The notes below the pieces were generated by a model. The model was not told the origin of the DNA. It ran no database searches and worked only from the letters and a program-made list of their open reading frames with translations. A program made the position numbers and the translations under genes. Shown piece by piece: positions 1 through 8,881 of a DNA stretch of 64,000 bases (its first letter is position 1; each line of letters opens with the position of its first letter). Source of the DNA: Clostridium saudiense (lineage in GTDB: Bacteria; Bacillota; Clostridia; Clostridiales; Clostridiaceae); contig NZ_CBYM010000003.1 in the NCBI RefSeq assembly GCF_000577815.1, forward strand, positions 62,001 through 126,000, written 5' to 3'.

Positions 1-699
1 TTAGTTGATAAAGTTGAAGTTTGTCCTACAATAATTTCTTTTTATTTTAAAGCAAAAGATGGTGGTAAACTTGTTAAACCAAAAGCAGGACAATTTTTAC
101 CCTTTAAAATAAAAACAGATAATCCTAAATATAAAGATATAATGAGAACTTATAGTCTTTCAATGTTTCCTAATGATGATACCTATAGAATAAGTGTAAA
201 GAAAATTGATGGTGGTTTAATCAGTACTTATTTACATGAGAATCTTAATATAGGTGATTCTATTGAAGCTATGATCCCAATGGGTGTATTTACTGTAAAA
301 GATAAAAAGAATGATATTGTTTTAATTTCTGGTGGAATAGGTGTTACCCCTCTTTTAGCAATGCTATATGAAGAATCTTCAACTAGGAATAATATTCATT
401 TTATTCAAGCCGTTCAAAACTCTAGTTTGCATCCATTTAAGAATGATATAGAATCTATTGCTAAAATTAAAGGTATTAAAAATACTGTATTTTATTCAAA
501 CCCTTTAGATAGTGACAAAGAAGGAATAGATTATAACTTTACTGGATATGTTAATAAGAATTATTTAAAAGATAATGTTAACTTAGATTCAGATTTCTAT
601 CTTTGCGGTCCTCCTGTATTCATGAAGGCTGTAGAAAGTACTTTGCTTGAACTGGGAGTAGATAGTTCTAAAATTAACTATGAGCTTTTTAGCAAATAA
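1..699 (+). CDS. FAD/NAD(P)-binding oxidoreductase, C-terminal part (gene cut by window start)
   Basis: The reading frame is open from base 1, so the N-terminus lies outside the window; 232 residues are visible. It looks like a ferredoxin-NADP reductase fold. RTYSLS (about residue 50) matches the FAD-binding RxYS motif, GGIGVTPLLAML is the NAD(P)-binding glycine loop and YLCGPPVFM the C-terminal nucleotide-site motif. Flavohaemoglobins and FAD/MOSC-type reductases share this module, and the missing N-terminus (a globin, MOSC or iron-sulfur part) would decide between them. No 2Fe-2S cluster motif follows the reductase domain. The gene ends just before a hairpin terminator shared with the convergent gene. 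Family is clear; electron acceptor unknown. Confidence 0.85.
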   Translation, partial: LVDKVEVCPTIISFYFKAKDGGKLVKPKAGQFLPFKIKTDNPKYKDIMRTYSLSMFPNDDTYRISVKKIDGGLISTYLHENLNIGDSIEAMIPMGVFTVKDKKNDIVLISGGIGVTPLLAMLYEESSTRNNIHFIQAVQNSSLHPFKNDIESIAKIKGIKNTVFYSNPLDSDKEGIDYNFTGYVNKNYLKDNVNLDSDFYLCGPPVFMKAVESTLLELGVDSSKINYELFSK

Positions 700-704
700 T
701 TATT

Positions 705-737
705 AGAGTTATAGCCTCTAAAGGAGACTATAACTCT
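705..737. terminator. bidirectional hairpin terminator between convergent genes
   Basis: Arms AGAGTTATAG and CTATAACTCT pair perfectly (10 bp) around a loop holding a smaller CCTC/GGAG helix. It sits between the flavin reductase stop and the stop codon of the convergent minus-strand gene, with T-rich flanks. Confidence 0.7.
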
Positions 738-1148
738 TTATTCATAATGTAGCTTTACTGCATTAATATTCTTTTCATAACATTTTTTACATAAGACAAT
801 TAACTCATCATTACTACTATTAACATTATTTTCATATACACCGAGGTTGGCTATGTTGCCACATTCTTCACATTTATACTTGGCTTTTTCTAATGCATCT
901 TGACGTTTTAAACTCCATTCTTCTTCATGTATATTATTAACTTCTTTATTATTATTTTTACTATTTCTATAAATAAATATATTGTTTCCTTCACTAAAGG
1001 CTTCTTTTATTTTACCTACAATAGATTTTCTAAAACTAAATAATTCACCCTTCTCTTTACCTCTTATTTTTTTATAATCCCTTACTATTCTTATACTTAT
1101 AATTTTTATTAAGTAAATTCCTAATAATATATAAATTAAATTAAACAT
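738..1148 (-). CDS. small membrane protein with a Cys4 (degenerate HNH-like) zinc site
   Basis: About 136 residues. A hydrophobic N-terminal segment (residues 2-20, ending in IRIVRDYKK) predicts one membrane anchor with a basic cytoplasmic side. The C-terminal half carries CEECGN and, about 30 residues later, LCKKCYEK: two CxxC pairs spaced as in the zinc-binding part of HNH proteins. The catalytic histidines of HNH nucleases are absent, so I do not call it a nuclease. Three in-frame ATGs lie close together; the third has GGTGA at a proper distance and was chosen, while a start 12 bases upstream is possible. Stands alone, divergent from the symporter gene. Function unknown. Confidence 0.7.
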   Translation of the reverse strand: MFNLIYILLGIYLIKIISIRIVRDYKKIRGKEKGELFSFRKSIVGKIKEAFSEGNNIFIYRNSKNNNKEVNNIHEEEWSLKRQDALEKAKYKCEECGNIANLGVYENNVNSSNDELIVLCKKCYEKNINAVKLHYE

Positions 1149-1300
1149 AAACATCACCATTTTTTATCTTTGACCATTTATAAAAATTTATTCATTTATC
1201 CTTTCACTTTATATTCAGTAAAATGAAGGATTAATTTAATTTTATTCATCATTTATTAAACTTTTTCACTATTTTTCTAAAAAAAATTCCCATTTTCCTT

Positions 1301-1340
1301 ATAAAATCATATTGTATGATTTTATTTTATATGGTAAAAT
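1301..1340 (+). promoter_or_regulatory. promoter with palindrome over the -35 box, for the dicarboxylate symporter gene
   Basis: A perfect inverted repeat, arms ATAAAATCATA and TATGATTTTAT around TTG, spans 1301-1325. The -35 candidate TTGTAT (1312-1317) starts in its centre, and after 17 bases comes TAAAAT (1335-1340) preceded by TG, an extended -10. A repressor bound to the palindrome would block RNA polymerase. The regulator is not identifiable from the site. Confidence 0.6.
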
Positions 1341-1404
1341 TTATTTAAAATGCAAGTTTTTTAAAAAAAATAATTCATTTTTTCCAAAAAATAAGGGGGC
1401 TAAT

Positions 1405-2685
1405 ATGAAAAAAAAATTAGGTTTAACAACAAAAATTTTTATTGGACTGATACTTGGAGCAATTTGCGGTATAATTCTTTATGGTATAGTTCCACCTGGA
1501 ATAATAAGAGATGATATACTAATTAATGGTGTTTTTAAAGTCATAGGAAAAGGATTCTTAAGAGCAATGCAGATGTTAGTTGTGCCACTGGTATTTTGCT
1601 CTTTAGTTTGTGGAAGTATGGCAATAGGAGATACTAAAAAATTAGGACGTGTCGGTGTAAAAACTATAGTTTTTTATCTTGTTACAACTGCTATTGCTAT
1701 TAGTTTAGCTATAGGTGTAGGTAAATTAATTAATCCTGGAATAGGCCTTGATATGAGCAATATTGAAATTGCTGAAACTACAGTAAGTGAAGCAACTTCT
1801 GTATCAGATGTTCTTTTAGATATAATTCCAACAAATCCGATTTCGGCATTAGCAAATGGAAATATGTTGCAAATTATATTCTTTTCAATTCTAGTTGGAA
1901 TCATACTTGCTATGCTTAATGAAAAGGCTAAAACTGTTGCAAATTTCTTTAGTGAATTTAACGAAATAATGATGAAAATGACTATGATAGTGATGAAAGC
2001 TGCTCCAGTTGGAGTATTTTGTTTAATAGCTACAACATTCTCTAACATTGGTTGGAGTGCCTTTGCTCCAATGCTAAAATATATATTTGCAGTAATGTTA
2101 GCATTAGTATTACAATGCTTAATAACTTATATGTCAATGTTAAAGGTGTTTACAAAATTAAATCCTTTAACATTCTTAAAAAAGTTTTTCCCTGTAATGA
2201 GTTTTGCTTTTTCTACATCATCTTCTAATGCAACTATACCTCTTAGCATCGAAACTCTTGATAATGAAATGGGGGTTTCTGAAAAGATATCATCTTTTAC
2301 AGTTCCATTAGGTGCTACAATAAATATGGATGGTACTGCAATAATGCAAGGGGTCGCAGTTGTATTTATATCTCAAGCTTTTGGAATTGAACTTGGTTTA
2401 AATGCTTATCTTACAGTTATATTAACAGCAACACTAGCTTCTATAGGAACTGCAGGAGTACCAGGAGTTGGACTTATTACATTATCAATGGTTCTTAATT
2501 CAGTAGGACTTCCTGTAGAAGGTATAGGAATAATCATGGGAATTGATAGAATTCTTGATATGACAAGAACTGCTGTTAATGTTACAGGAGATGCTATTTG
2601 TACTACTATTGTTGCAAAACAAGAAGGTGAATTTAATGAAGAGACCTTCTATTCAGATGTAATTGAACTTAATAAAGCAATTTAA
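1405..2685 (+). CDS. dicarboxylate/amino acid:cation symporter (DAACS family, GltP/GltT-like)
   Basis: A 426-residue secondary transporter that takes up acidic amino acids or C4-dicarboxylates with Na+ or H+. Family landmarks are present: the serine-rich hairpin (STSSSNATIP), NMDGTA of TM7, and TM8 DRILDMTRTAVNVTGD. By alignment with the archaeal aspartate transporter GltPh, the TM8 residues for substrate amino group (Asp), side-chain carboxylate (Arg), Asn and the sodium-site Asp are all kept. The Arg favours acidic substrates. The frame is open 31 codons further upstream, but AGGGGG stands seven bases before this ATG, and the protein then begins with a normal MKKKLGL. A monocistronic unit with its own promoter and terminator. 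Confidence 0.92.
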   Translation: MKKKLGLTTKIFIGLILGAICGIILYGIVPPGIIRDDILINGVFKVIGKGFLRAMQMLVVPLVFCSLVCGSMAIGDTKKLGRVGVKTIVFYLVTTAIAISLAIGVGKLINPGIGLDMSNIEIAETTVSEATSVSDVLLDIIPTNPISALANGNMLQIIFFSILVGIILAMLNEKAKTVANFFSEFNEIMMKMTMIVMKAAPVGVFCLIATTFSNIGWSAFAPMLKYIFAVMLALVLQCLITYMSMLKVFTKLNPLTFLKKFFPVMSFAFSTSSSNATIPLSIETLDNEMGVSEKISSFTVPLGATINMDGTAIMQGVAVVFISQAFGIELGLNAYLTVILTATLASIGTAGVPGVGLITLSMVLNSVGLPVEGIGIIMGIDRILDMTRTAVNVTGDAICTTIVAKQEGEFNEETFYSDVIELNKAI

Positions 2686-2691
2686 TATAAA

Positions 2692-2732
2692 AATAATTAC
2701 CCACTTGATATAAATTAAAGTGGGTAATTATT
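2692..2732. terminator. strong hairpin terminator
   Basis: A perfect 15-bp stem (AATAATTACCCACTT with its complement) and an 11-base loop, seven bases after the symporter stop. It also faces the end of the small minus-strand gene, so it may work both ways. Confidence 0.85.
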
Positions 2733-2741
2733 TTATAACTA

Positions 2742-2897
2742 TTAATTTAAGTTTGGAAAGTTAAATATATTTTCAATTCCTCTTTTTTCTTTAGGGTTAT
2801 CTCCATGAATTAACTTTTTCTCCTCTTCTTCACAAATTATAACTCCATCAATTAAACCTTCACTATTTTTATTGTTAATATCATTTTTATTATTCAT
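2742..2897 (-). CDS. small acidic hypothetical protein (51 aa)
   Basis: The frame begins ATGAATAATAAAAATG and has AGAGGTG as a well-placed RBS. The product is hydrophilic, with an Asn-rich start (MNNKND), the stretch IDGVIICEEEEKKLIHGDNP in the middle and a short aromatic tail ending NIFNFPNLN. There is no signal peptide, membrane segment or motif that I recognise. It lies alone between two terminators. Coding is supported by the RBS and clean frame only. Confidence 0.5.
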   Translation of the reverse strand: MNNKNDINNKNSEGLIDGVIICEEEEKKLIHGDNPKEKRGIENIFNFPNLN

Positions 2898-2975
2898 AAA
2901 AATACACCTCTTATAATCTTATTATGTTATTATTATTCCTATATGCTTCTTATTTATAAATTAACAATAAAAAAA

Positions 2976-3018
2976 CTTCTATATTTACTCTATATTAAAT
3001 TAGAGTAATATATAGAAG
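2976..3018 (-). terminator. terminator of the DUF6106-like gene
   Basis: CTTCTATA arms continue into ACTCTAATTTAATATAGAGT, forming about 16 pairs with one bulge. A run of Ts follows on the minus strand, just after the stop of the membrane protein gene. Confidence 0.75.
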
Positions 3019-3031
3019 CTTAAATTATCTA

Positions 3032-3508
3032 CTAAAACTGTCTTACTATTTTCAATGCAAAAACTGTAGAAATTCTTCTTTTTAGCTTTTCATTCAAAGC
3101 TAACTCTATTATTCTATTATCATTCATTTCAAATGTAAAAATGTTTAACCCACTAACTTTAGAATTATAATAAGAAACTTTATTTTTATTATTGGTATTA
3201 TTAGTACTTTCATAAACTTTTCTTACATCTTCCATTGAAATATTAGCAACTATTTTTCTTTTACTTTCATTATAAATTTTAGTTACAGTAATAGTTTTAT
3301 TATACAACTCATACTCATATTCAACATAACTTAAATAACTTAAAATAAAAGCTCCTATAGCTAATAATAACATAACAATTGCAATAACTAATGATGATAA
3401 TAAAAAGAATGCTGATAATACTACTAATATCATAGCTAATCCTTGTAATATCTTAACTCTTCCTTTTCCCTTATCACATTCAATTAATTGCTCAAAAATT
3501 TCATCCAT
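3032..3508 (-). CDS. two-TM membrane protein, DUF6106-like
   Basis: 158 residues: a short cytoplasmic head (MDEIFEQLIECDKGKGRVK), two hydrophobic helices at about residues 22-40 and 43-62, then a soluble domain with YEYELYNKTITVTKIYNESKR. The conserved-looking tail resembles the uncharacterised DUF6106 family of Clostridia; this is recall, not a search. RBS GGGAGGAGAAAT precedes the ATG. Monocistronic, with a terminator downstream. Function unknown. Confidence 0.75.
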   Translation of the reverse strand: MDEIFEQLIECDKGKGRVKILQGLAMILVVLSAFFLLSSLVIAIVMLLLAIGAFILSYLSYVEYEYELYNKTITVTKIYNESKRKIVANISMEDVRKVYESTNNTNNKNKVSYYNSKVSGLNIFTFEMNDNRIIELALNEKLKRRISTVFALKIVRQF

Positions 3509-3606
3509 ATTTCTCCTCCCATTATCCCTAAGTAATATACCATAATTTAATTATATCAAATTTATCACTACATTAATACTTAATATAGATATAATATTAA
3601 TAACTA

Positions 3607-4743
3607 TTATAGTCCTTTATAATAATTAATTAATTCCTCTTTAGTATTAATTCCCATATTTTGTGGTATTGTTAATTCATTAATATCTTTTCCTTTAAGC
3701 TTACCATCTACTATATACTCTTTTTCCAAAAACTTTTGTCCCCATGTTGCTATCTTATCTATTTCAGGTGTATCAACATTTAATATCTCTGCAAATGATT
3801 TTAAAATACATAAACCAAATTTTATATCTTCAATAAAATATCTTGAAGATTTATCTGGAATATATCCCCCATCTATTTTAACCATAGGAGAATCAATTCC
3901 TATAAATCCAGGAGCTGTATTTATCTTTTCACTTAATTCTTCTGCAGTATTTATATTATATCTTGACTTTATTTTTTCAATATCCCTAGGATCAAAATCA
4001 CCATTTTCGTTAAATGCATTAAAAATTGCTTCTAACTCCTCATCTAATTTTAATAACTCTGTAGATGCTAAAGTTCCCCACTCCTCATAAAAATATGGAT
4101 TTCTTTCATAAATATGTTCTCCCTCAACATAATCATGGAATAATTCATATAATCTTGAAGGATGCATAGTAGGATTAGAAGGTGATAATGTTATTGCTAA
4201 ATATGAATTTAACGGAATACATGGAATATCTATAAAATTACTCATATCTTTAGCAACCTTTTCAGAATATTCTCCTGGTATAACTCTAATTTTCATAAAT
4301 GGATTTTTTTGCTTTAACAAAACACTTTCGCCATACTTTTCAAGTCTAATAATGGACGGTACTCTTTGAGTTCCAAAGAATATACATCCTTTATCTAAAA
4401 GCTTATCTATTAAATACTCTTTTCCACCAAAGCCTGGAATTGCACCAACAACTGCGCCTTTCTTTAAATAAGGAAGTATTGATTCTATTGTCTTTTCCAT
4501 CATAAATGAAGGATATGTAATTAATATGTAGTCAGCATTACTAACAGCCTCCTCATAACTACTTGTTATACAATGTAAAGTTATATGATGTGTTATATTT
4601 TTTTCCTCTTCAATTAAAGCAATAGTATCATTAAATGCTTCTGGTTTAGAAGTATGCAACCAAACCTTATTTTCATGTTTCATTGAAATATATGCAGCTA
4701 AATATGTTCCTATATTTCCTGCACCTATAATACAAATATTCAT
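3607..4743 (-). CDS. NAD/NADP octopine/nopaline (opine) dehydrogenase family protein
   Basis: 378 residues. The N-terminal Rossmann domain starts MNICIIGAGNIGTYLAAY (GxGxxG). The C-terminal helical domain has the family's histidine motif, here NPTMHPSRLYELF. Known members reductively condense an amino acid with a 2-oxo acid (opines, some metallophores) or run the reverse reaction. I chose the internal ATG because AGGAGGATAAAA directly precedes it, and the Rossmann strand then starts at residue 2; the open frame extends 18 codons further. Divergent from a multi-span permease across 277 bp, which suggests a common substrate. No nicotianamine-synthase-like partner is nearby. The substrate cannot be read from the sequence. 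Confidence 0.82.
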   Translation of the reverse strand: MNICIIGAGNIGTYLAAYISMKHENKVWLHTSKPEAFNDTIALIEEEKNITHHITLHCITSSYEEAVSNADYILITYPSFMMEKTIESILPYLKKGAVVGAIPGFGGKEYLIDKLLDKGCIFFGTQRVPSIIRLEKYGESVLLKQKNPFMKIRVIPGEYSEKVAKDMSNFIDIPCIPLNSYLAITLSPSNPTMHPSRLYELFHDYVEGEHIYERNPYFYEEWGTLASTELLKLDEELEAIFNAFNENGDFDPRDIEKIKSRYNINTAEELSEKINTAPGFIGIDSPMVKIDGGYIPDKSSRYFIEDIKFGLCILKSFAEILNVDTPEIDKIATWGQKFLEKEYIVDGKLKGKDINELTIPQNMGINTKEELINYYKGL

Positions 4744-4867
4744 TTTTATCCTCCTACTTTTATTTATCTTAAGTCTTTTATAATTATATATTATCATCTT
4801 TTACATTAATAACTTGTATATTTTCTGTAAACTTTTACTTGTTAATTATAATAAAATATAATAATAT

Positions 4868-4877
4868 CCAATATTGG
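4868..4877. promoter_or_regulatory. palindrome in the divergent opine-dehydrogenase/permease spacer
   Basis: CCAATATTGG is a perfect 10-bp palindrome and one of few GC-containing spots in this otherwise very AT-rich 277-bp intergenic region. Its place between two divergent genes fits a shared operator. I found no confident -35/-10 pair for either gene. Confidence 0.35.
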
Positions 4878-5020
4878 CGTTATATAATTTCACATACAAT
4901 CATTTTATACTATCACATAATAATATTTTAATTAATTATAATTTATATTTATTATTTAAAATCACACAAGGTAGAAAAAACTCATATCTTGTAATATAAC
5001 AATAAATATAGGTATATTAT

Positions 5021-6418
5021 ATGACTTTATCAACTATACATTTCATTTATATATTTTTTACAATTTTAATACTAATATCGATTTTCAGAAAAAAGGACAT
5101 AACTATAGTTTGTGTCTTTGGTGTTTTATCAATAGCTCTATATAGCAGTAAATCTATACCACTATCTATAATTTCCGTGTTTAATGGATTCTTATATGCT
5201 ATAACAGAATTATTGCCTATTATTTTAATAATATCTATCATTACTGCTTTTAGTAAATTATTATCTGTAACTGGCATAAACGAAGCCATAGTATCACCAT
5301 TATCAAAACTAATAAAAAATAAATATATAGCTTATTGGGTTATTGGAATAACAATGATGATTATTTCTTGGTTTTTCTGGCCTTCTCCTGCTGTTGCATT
5401 AATCGGTGCAGTTTTAATTCCAGTTGCAAAAAAAGTTGGACTCCCAAAGCTATCTGCTGCAATGGCTATGAATCTATTTGGACATGGAATAGCATTATCA
5501 AGTGATATTATAATTCAAGGCGCCTCTAAATTAACTGCTAACGCTGCTAATATTAGTATTAGCTCTCTTAATTCAACTCTTATTCCCCTAGAAATAGTAA
5601 TGGGAATTACCACCACTGTAATCGCTTTTTTTATAGTTTTGAGAGATATCAAAAAAAATACTGTTTCTCAAGGTTATTCTGAACAAACAACACAAGAATT
5701 TAGTAAATCGGCTTCAAATATAATCAAGCTATCCAAAAAGCAAAAAAACTTATACGCTTTATTAGTTTTTGCCGGATATCTTTTAGATATTATATTAATG
5801 ATAGTATTTTCTTTAACTGGAGGCGATGCAACCGCTTTAGTCGGCGGTACTACCTTATTTTTGTTGATTATAATTTTTCTTGGAAACTATAAATTTAATA
5901 ACATGAAAGAAATAACTCCATATATTGTAGATGGTTTTCAATTTGCTTTTAAGGTATTTGGTGCTGTTATCCCAGTAGCAACATTTTTCTATCTTGGTGG
6001 AAATGGCTTTGAATCAATTATAGGAGATATATTGCCTGCCAATTCTAATGGTATTATTAACGACCTTGGAATTGCACTTTCTAATGCAGTACCATTAAAT
6101 AAAGCAATTGCAACAGCAACTGTTTCTAGTGTAGGTCTACTTACCGGTCTTGATGGATCTGGCTTTTCCGGTCTTTCATTAGTAGGTTCATCTGCAATGC
6201 TTTTCTCTCAATCAATGTCAATAAATATTTCTGCCTTAGCGTCAATAGGACAAATATGTACAATTTGGATTGGAGGAGGCACATTAATCCCATGGGCATT
6301 AATCCCAGTAGCTGCAATCTGTGATGTTTCCCCTTTTGATTTGGCTCGAAAAAATTTATTGCCTGTATCCATCGGACTAATTGTAACAATAATTTTTGCT
6401 ATAATATTTTTTGTATAA
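5021..6418 (+). CDS. multi-span permease, ion-transporter-like, substrate unknown
   Basis: 465 residues and almost wholly hydrophobic, with about eleven or twelve predicted membrane helices and a hydrophilic loop near residues 212-245. Visible signatures are WFFWPSPAVALIGAVLIPVAKK, a helix with GHGIALSSD, and TGLDGSGFSGLSLVGSSA near the C-terminus. The two-half layout with glycine-rich re-entrant stretches resembles citrate/anion and Na+/H+ exchanger (IT) superfamily carriers, but I cannot assign a family. The ATG follows a weak RBS (ATAGGT). Divergent from an opine dehydrogenase, so transport of an opine, an amino acid or a 2-oxo acid is a reasonable inference only. Confidence 0.7.
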   Translation: MTLSTIHFIYIFFTILILISIFRKKDITIVCVFGVLSIALYSSKSIPLSIISVFNGFLYAITELLPIILIISIITAFSKLLSVTGINEAIVSPLSKLIKNKYIAYWVIGITMMIISWFFWPSPAVALIGAVLIPVAKKVGLPKLSAAMAMNLFGHGIALSSDIIIQGASKLTANAANISISSLNSTLIPLEIVMGITTTVIAFFIVLRDIKKNTVSQGYSEQTTQEFSKSASNIIKLSKKQKNLYALLVFAGYLLDIILMIVFSLTGGDATALVGGTTLFLLIIIFLGNYKFNNMKEITPYIVDGFQFAFKVFGAVIPVATFFYLGGNGFESIIGDILPANSNGIINDLGIALSNAVPLNKAIATATVSSVGLLTGLDGSGFSGLSLVGSSAMLFSQSMSINISALASIGQICTIWIGGGTLIPWALIPVAAICDVSPFDLARKNLLPVSIGLIVTIIFAIIFFV

Positions 6419-6438
6419 AACTTAATACTTTATCACAT

Positions 6439-6466
6439 GGTTGTATGATTTTTGTACAACCTTTTT
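6439..6466 (+). terminator. weak hairpin terminator of the permease gene
   Basis: GGTTGT pairs with ACAACC across a 12-base loop and is followed by CTTTTTC. The stem is short but the T-run and position fit. Confidence 0.5.
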
Positions 6467-6516
6467 CATTATATTAAACCATTTTTTTCTAATTATGTTT
6501 TATTATTAAATAACTT

Positions 6517-6569
6517 TTGTTAAAATTTACTTAACAATTATTGCAATTAATTATTTTATACTTTATAAT
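6517..6569 (+). promoter_or_regulatory. promoter of the NatAB-like exporter with upstream inverted repeat
   Basis: TTGCAA (6541-6546), a 17-base spacer and TATAAT (6564-6569) make a good sigma-A promoter. Immediately upstream, TTGTTAA and TTAACAA form perfect 7-base arms around 7 bases (6517-6537), placed as an activator or repressor site. Confidence 0.6.
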
Positions 6570-6650
6570 AAGTTATAAATTACTGTTTTATATTTTTATT
6601 TCAAACTTTTTTAACAGTAGTTAATTCTATTTTATGTTTAGGGGGATATT

Positions 6651-7565
6651 ATGAAACTAGAAGTGAAAAATATACGAAAAAGCTTTTCTGGAAATGAAGT
6701 ACTTCACGGAATTTCTTTTTCTGTTGAAAGTGGTAAGGCATTAGGTCTATTAGGTAGAAATGGTGCTGGTAAAACAACAACTATCAGAATATTGATGGAC
6801 GTATTTAAATGTGATTCTGGTGAAATATTAATTGATGGTAAACCTTTTATACCTAAAAATCATCAAATTGGATATTTACCAGAAGAAAGGGGGCTGTATC
6901 CTAAAAAGAAAGTTACAGAACAAATCATATACCTTGCTTCATTAAGAGGTATAAGTAAAAAAGAAGCTAAAGAAAATACTTTAAAATGGCTTAAAAGACT
7001 AGGTATTGAGGAATATGCAAATAGGAAGCTAGACACTTTATCAAAGGGTAATCAACAAAAAGTTCAATTAGCTCAAACTTTAGTTTGTAATCCTGAAATT
7101 ATAGTTTTAGATGAACCTTTTAGTGGGCTTGATCCTGTAAATGCTCAAATTCTTAAAGATGTAGTAAATGAGTTAATTCAAAATAATAAAATTGTTATTT
7201 TTTCTAGCCATCAAATGAGCTATGTAGAAGAATTTTGTGAAGACATAGCTATAATTAATAAAGGTAATATTGCATTAAGCGGTAATTTAAAAGATATAAA
7301 AAAGGATTTTGGAAAAAATAGACTTATATTAAGTGCAAGTAACTATTCTCTAGAAGAACTAAAAAAAATATTTGAAGAACAACTTACTAATTTAGTTAGT
7401 ATTTACGAAGTAAAAAAAGATTTTTTAGTATTAGAACTTTGTGAAAATACTACTAAAAATAACTTATTAAAACATATTTTAACTACTAATATTGATATTG
7501 AAAAATTTGCAATATATGAACCTACATTAACTGATATTTTTGTATTAAAGGCTGGTGATGAATAA
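6651..7565 (+). CDS. ABC transporter ATP-binding protein, NatA-like
   Basis: 304 residues: the cytoplasmic ATPase of an ABC-2 type exporter. Walker A is GRNGAGKTT (about residues 36-44), the signature LSKGNQQKVQ, Walker B IIVLDEPFSGLDP and the switch histidine is in SSHQM. The roughly 90-residue tail after the ATPase core is typical of the NatA/drug-export branch. RBS AGGGGGATATT precedes the ATG. Its stop overlaps the next start by one base, so the two genes are translationally coupled. NatAB in Bacillus extrudes Na+; whether this pair moves ions or a toxic compound is not decidable here. Confidence 0.9.
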   Translation: MKLEVKNIRKSFSGNEVLHGISFSVESGKALGLLGRNGAGKTTTIRILMDVFKCDSGEILIDGKPFIPKNHQIGYLPEERGLYPKKKVTEQIIYLASLRGISKKEAKENTLKWLKRLGIEEYANRKLDTLSKGNQQKVQLAQTLVCNPEIIVLDEPFSGLDPVNAQILKDVVNELIQNNKIVIFSSHQMSYVEEFCEDIAIINKGNIALSGNLKDIKKDFGKNRLILSASNYSLEELKKIFEEQLTNLVSIYEVKKDFLVLELCENTTKNNLLKHILTTNIDIEKFAIYEPTLTDIFVLKAGDE

Positions 7566-8833
7566 TGAAACAATTTTTAAATGTATTAAGCTTTGAATTA
7601 AGTAACTATTTTAAAAACAAGGGATATATGATTACTACAATTCTTTTTTCTATATTATTGATAATAGGATTATCTTTACCTTCATTTTTTAATATGTCTA
7701 AACTTATTCCTCAATTAGACCAAAACTCTACAGAAAGTATTGAGTCTGTAGAAGAAATCTCTGAAGAAGATAAAAAAAGCTTTGTAATAATAGATAATAA
7801 TAATATTTTTGAAAATTTAGATATTCTTGAATCAGCTTTCTTAAACTCTAAATGGACAAAGGTTACTAGTTTAGATGAAGCCGAAGAATTAATTAAATTA
7901 GAAAATGTAGAAGCTGGTTTTTCAGTTGATAGCTTAACTAAATATTCATATTTAGTTAATAATTCAGGATTTACAGATACAAACCAAATGATTTTTGAAA
8001 ATCTATTATCAAGCTTAGGCCAACAAGTTTATGCAAATGAACATAACTTAAATATAAATGATTTACAATCTGTCATACATCCCTCATTTGATTCTGATGT
8101 TACTATCCTTGGAAAAGACAGTGCTAATAACTTCTTTTATGTATACATCTTTATTTTTGCAATGTATATGATGATTTTATTATATGGACAACTTATTGCA
8201 GTTGCTGTAACATCTGAAAAAAGCAATAGAGCCATTGAAGTCTTAGTTACAAGTGCAAATAGCAATAGCCTTATTTTTGGTAAAGTAATAGCTGCAGCTT
8301 TAGCTAGTTTTATTCAAGTTGGAGTAATTCTTGCTTCTGGAATGATAACTTATTCCCTAAATAGTAAAGCATGGAACGGCCTTTTAGATGGCATATTTAA
8401 AATTCCATCAAATATATTATTAACTTTTATTATATTTGGTGGTTTAGGATACTTCTTCTATTCATTTATATTTGGAGCTTTAGGAGCATTAGTTTCTAAA
8501 ACAGAAGATATAAGTTCTAGTATTGGACCTATAACAATGATTTTCGTTATTGTATTCTTTATAAGTATGTTTGGATTATCAAATAGTGATAGCTTACTTA
8601 TCAAAATTGCATCATTTATTCCTTTTAGTTCTTCAATGACCATGCTAATAAGAGTTGCAATGGGAACTGTATCTAATTTTGAAATTGTAATTTCATTTAT
8701 TATTTTACTAGCTTCAACTATCTTAACAGCTCTTGCATCTGCTAAGATTTATAGATTAGGTACTTTAATGTATGGTAATCCAATTAAGCTTAGAAATGCT
8801 TTAAAATGGTTTAAAAAAGAAAAAATTTCTTAA
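7565..8833 (+). CDS. ABC-2 type permease, NatB-like
   Basis: 422 residues, the membrane partner of the preceding ATPase. One N-terminal helix (about 23-42) is followed by a large extracytoplasmic domain (about 45-190), then five or six helices to the C-terminus. This 1+5 layout with a big first loop is that of the NatB/ABC-2 exporter family. Contains the cytoplasmic coupling motif region VTSEKSNRAIEVLVTSA that contacts the ATPase. Starts within the stop codon of the ATPase gene and ends at a strong terminator. Confidence 0.88.
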   Translation: MKQFLNVLSFELSNYFKNKGYMITTILFSILLIIGLSLPSFFNMSKLIPQLDQNSTESIESVEEISEEDKKSFVIIDNNNIFENLDILESAFLNSKWTKVTSLDEAEELIKLENVEAGFSVDSLTKYSYLVNNSGFTDTNQMIFENLLSSLGQQVYANEHNLNINDLQSVIHPSFDSDVTILGKDSANNFFYVYIFIFAMYMMILLYGQLIAVAVTSEKSNRAIEVLVTSANSNSLIFGKVIAAALASFIQVGVILASGMITYSLNSKAWNGLLDGIFKIPSNILLTFIIFGGLGYFFYSFIFGALGALVSKTEDISSSIGPITMIFVIVFFISMFGLSNSDSLLIKIASFIPFSSSMTMLIRVAMGTVSNFEIVISFIILLASTILTALASAKIYRLGTLMYGNPIKLRNALKWFKKEKIS

Positions 8834-8838
8834 AATAT

Positions 8839-8867
8839 AAGGAGCATGATTAATTTACATGCTCCTT
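8839..8867. terminator. bidirectional terminator
   Basis: AAGGAGCATG pairs with CATGCTCCTT (10 bp, 9-base loop) between the convergent NatB-like gene and the heptad-repeat gene. Confidence 0.8.
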
Positions 8868-8881
8868 AATAATAAAACTTA

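Noticed and set aside
738-1148. HNH endonuclease
   Set aside because: Only the zinc cysteines are present. The catalytic His and Asn are missing and the protein is membrane-anchored.
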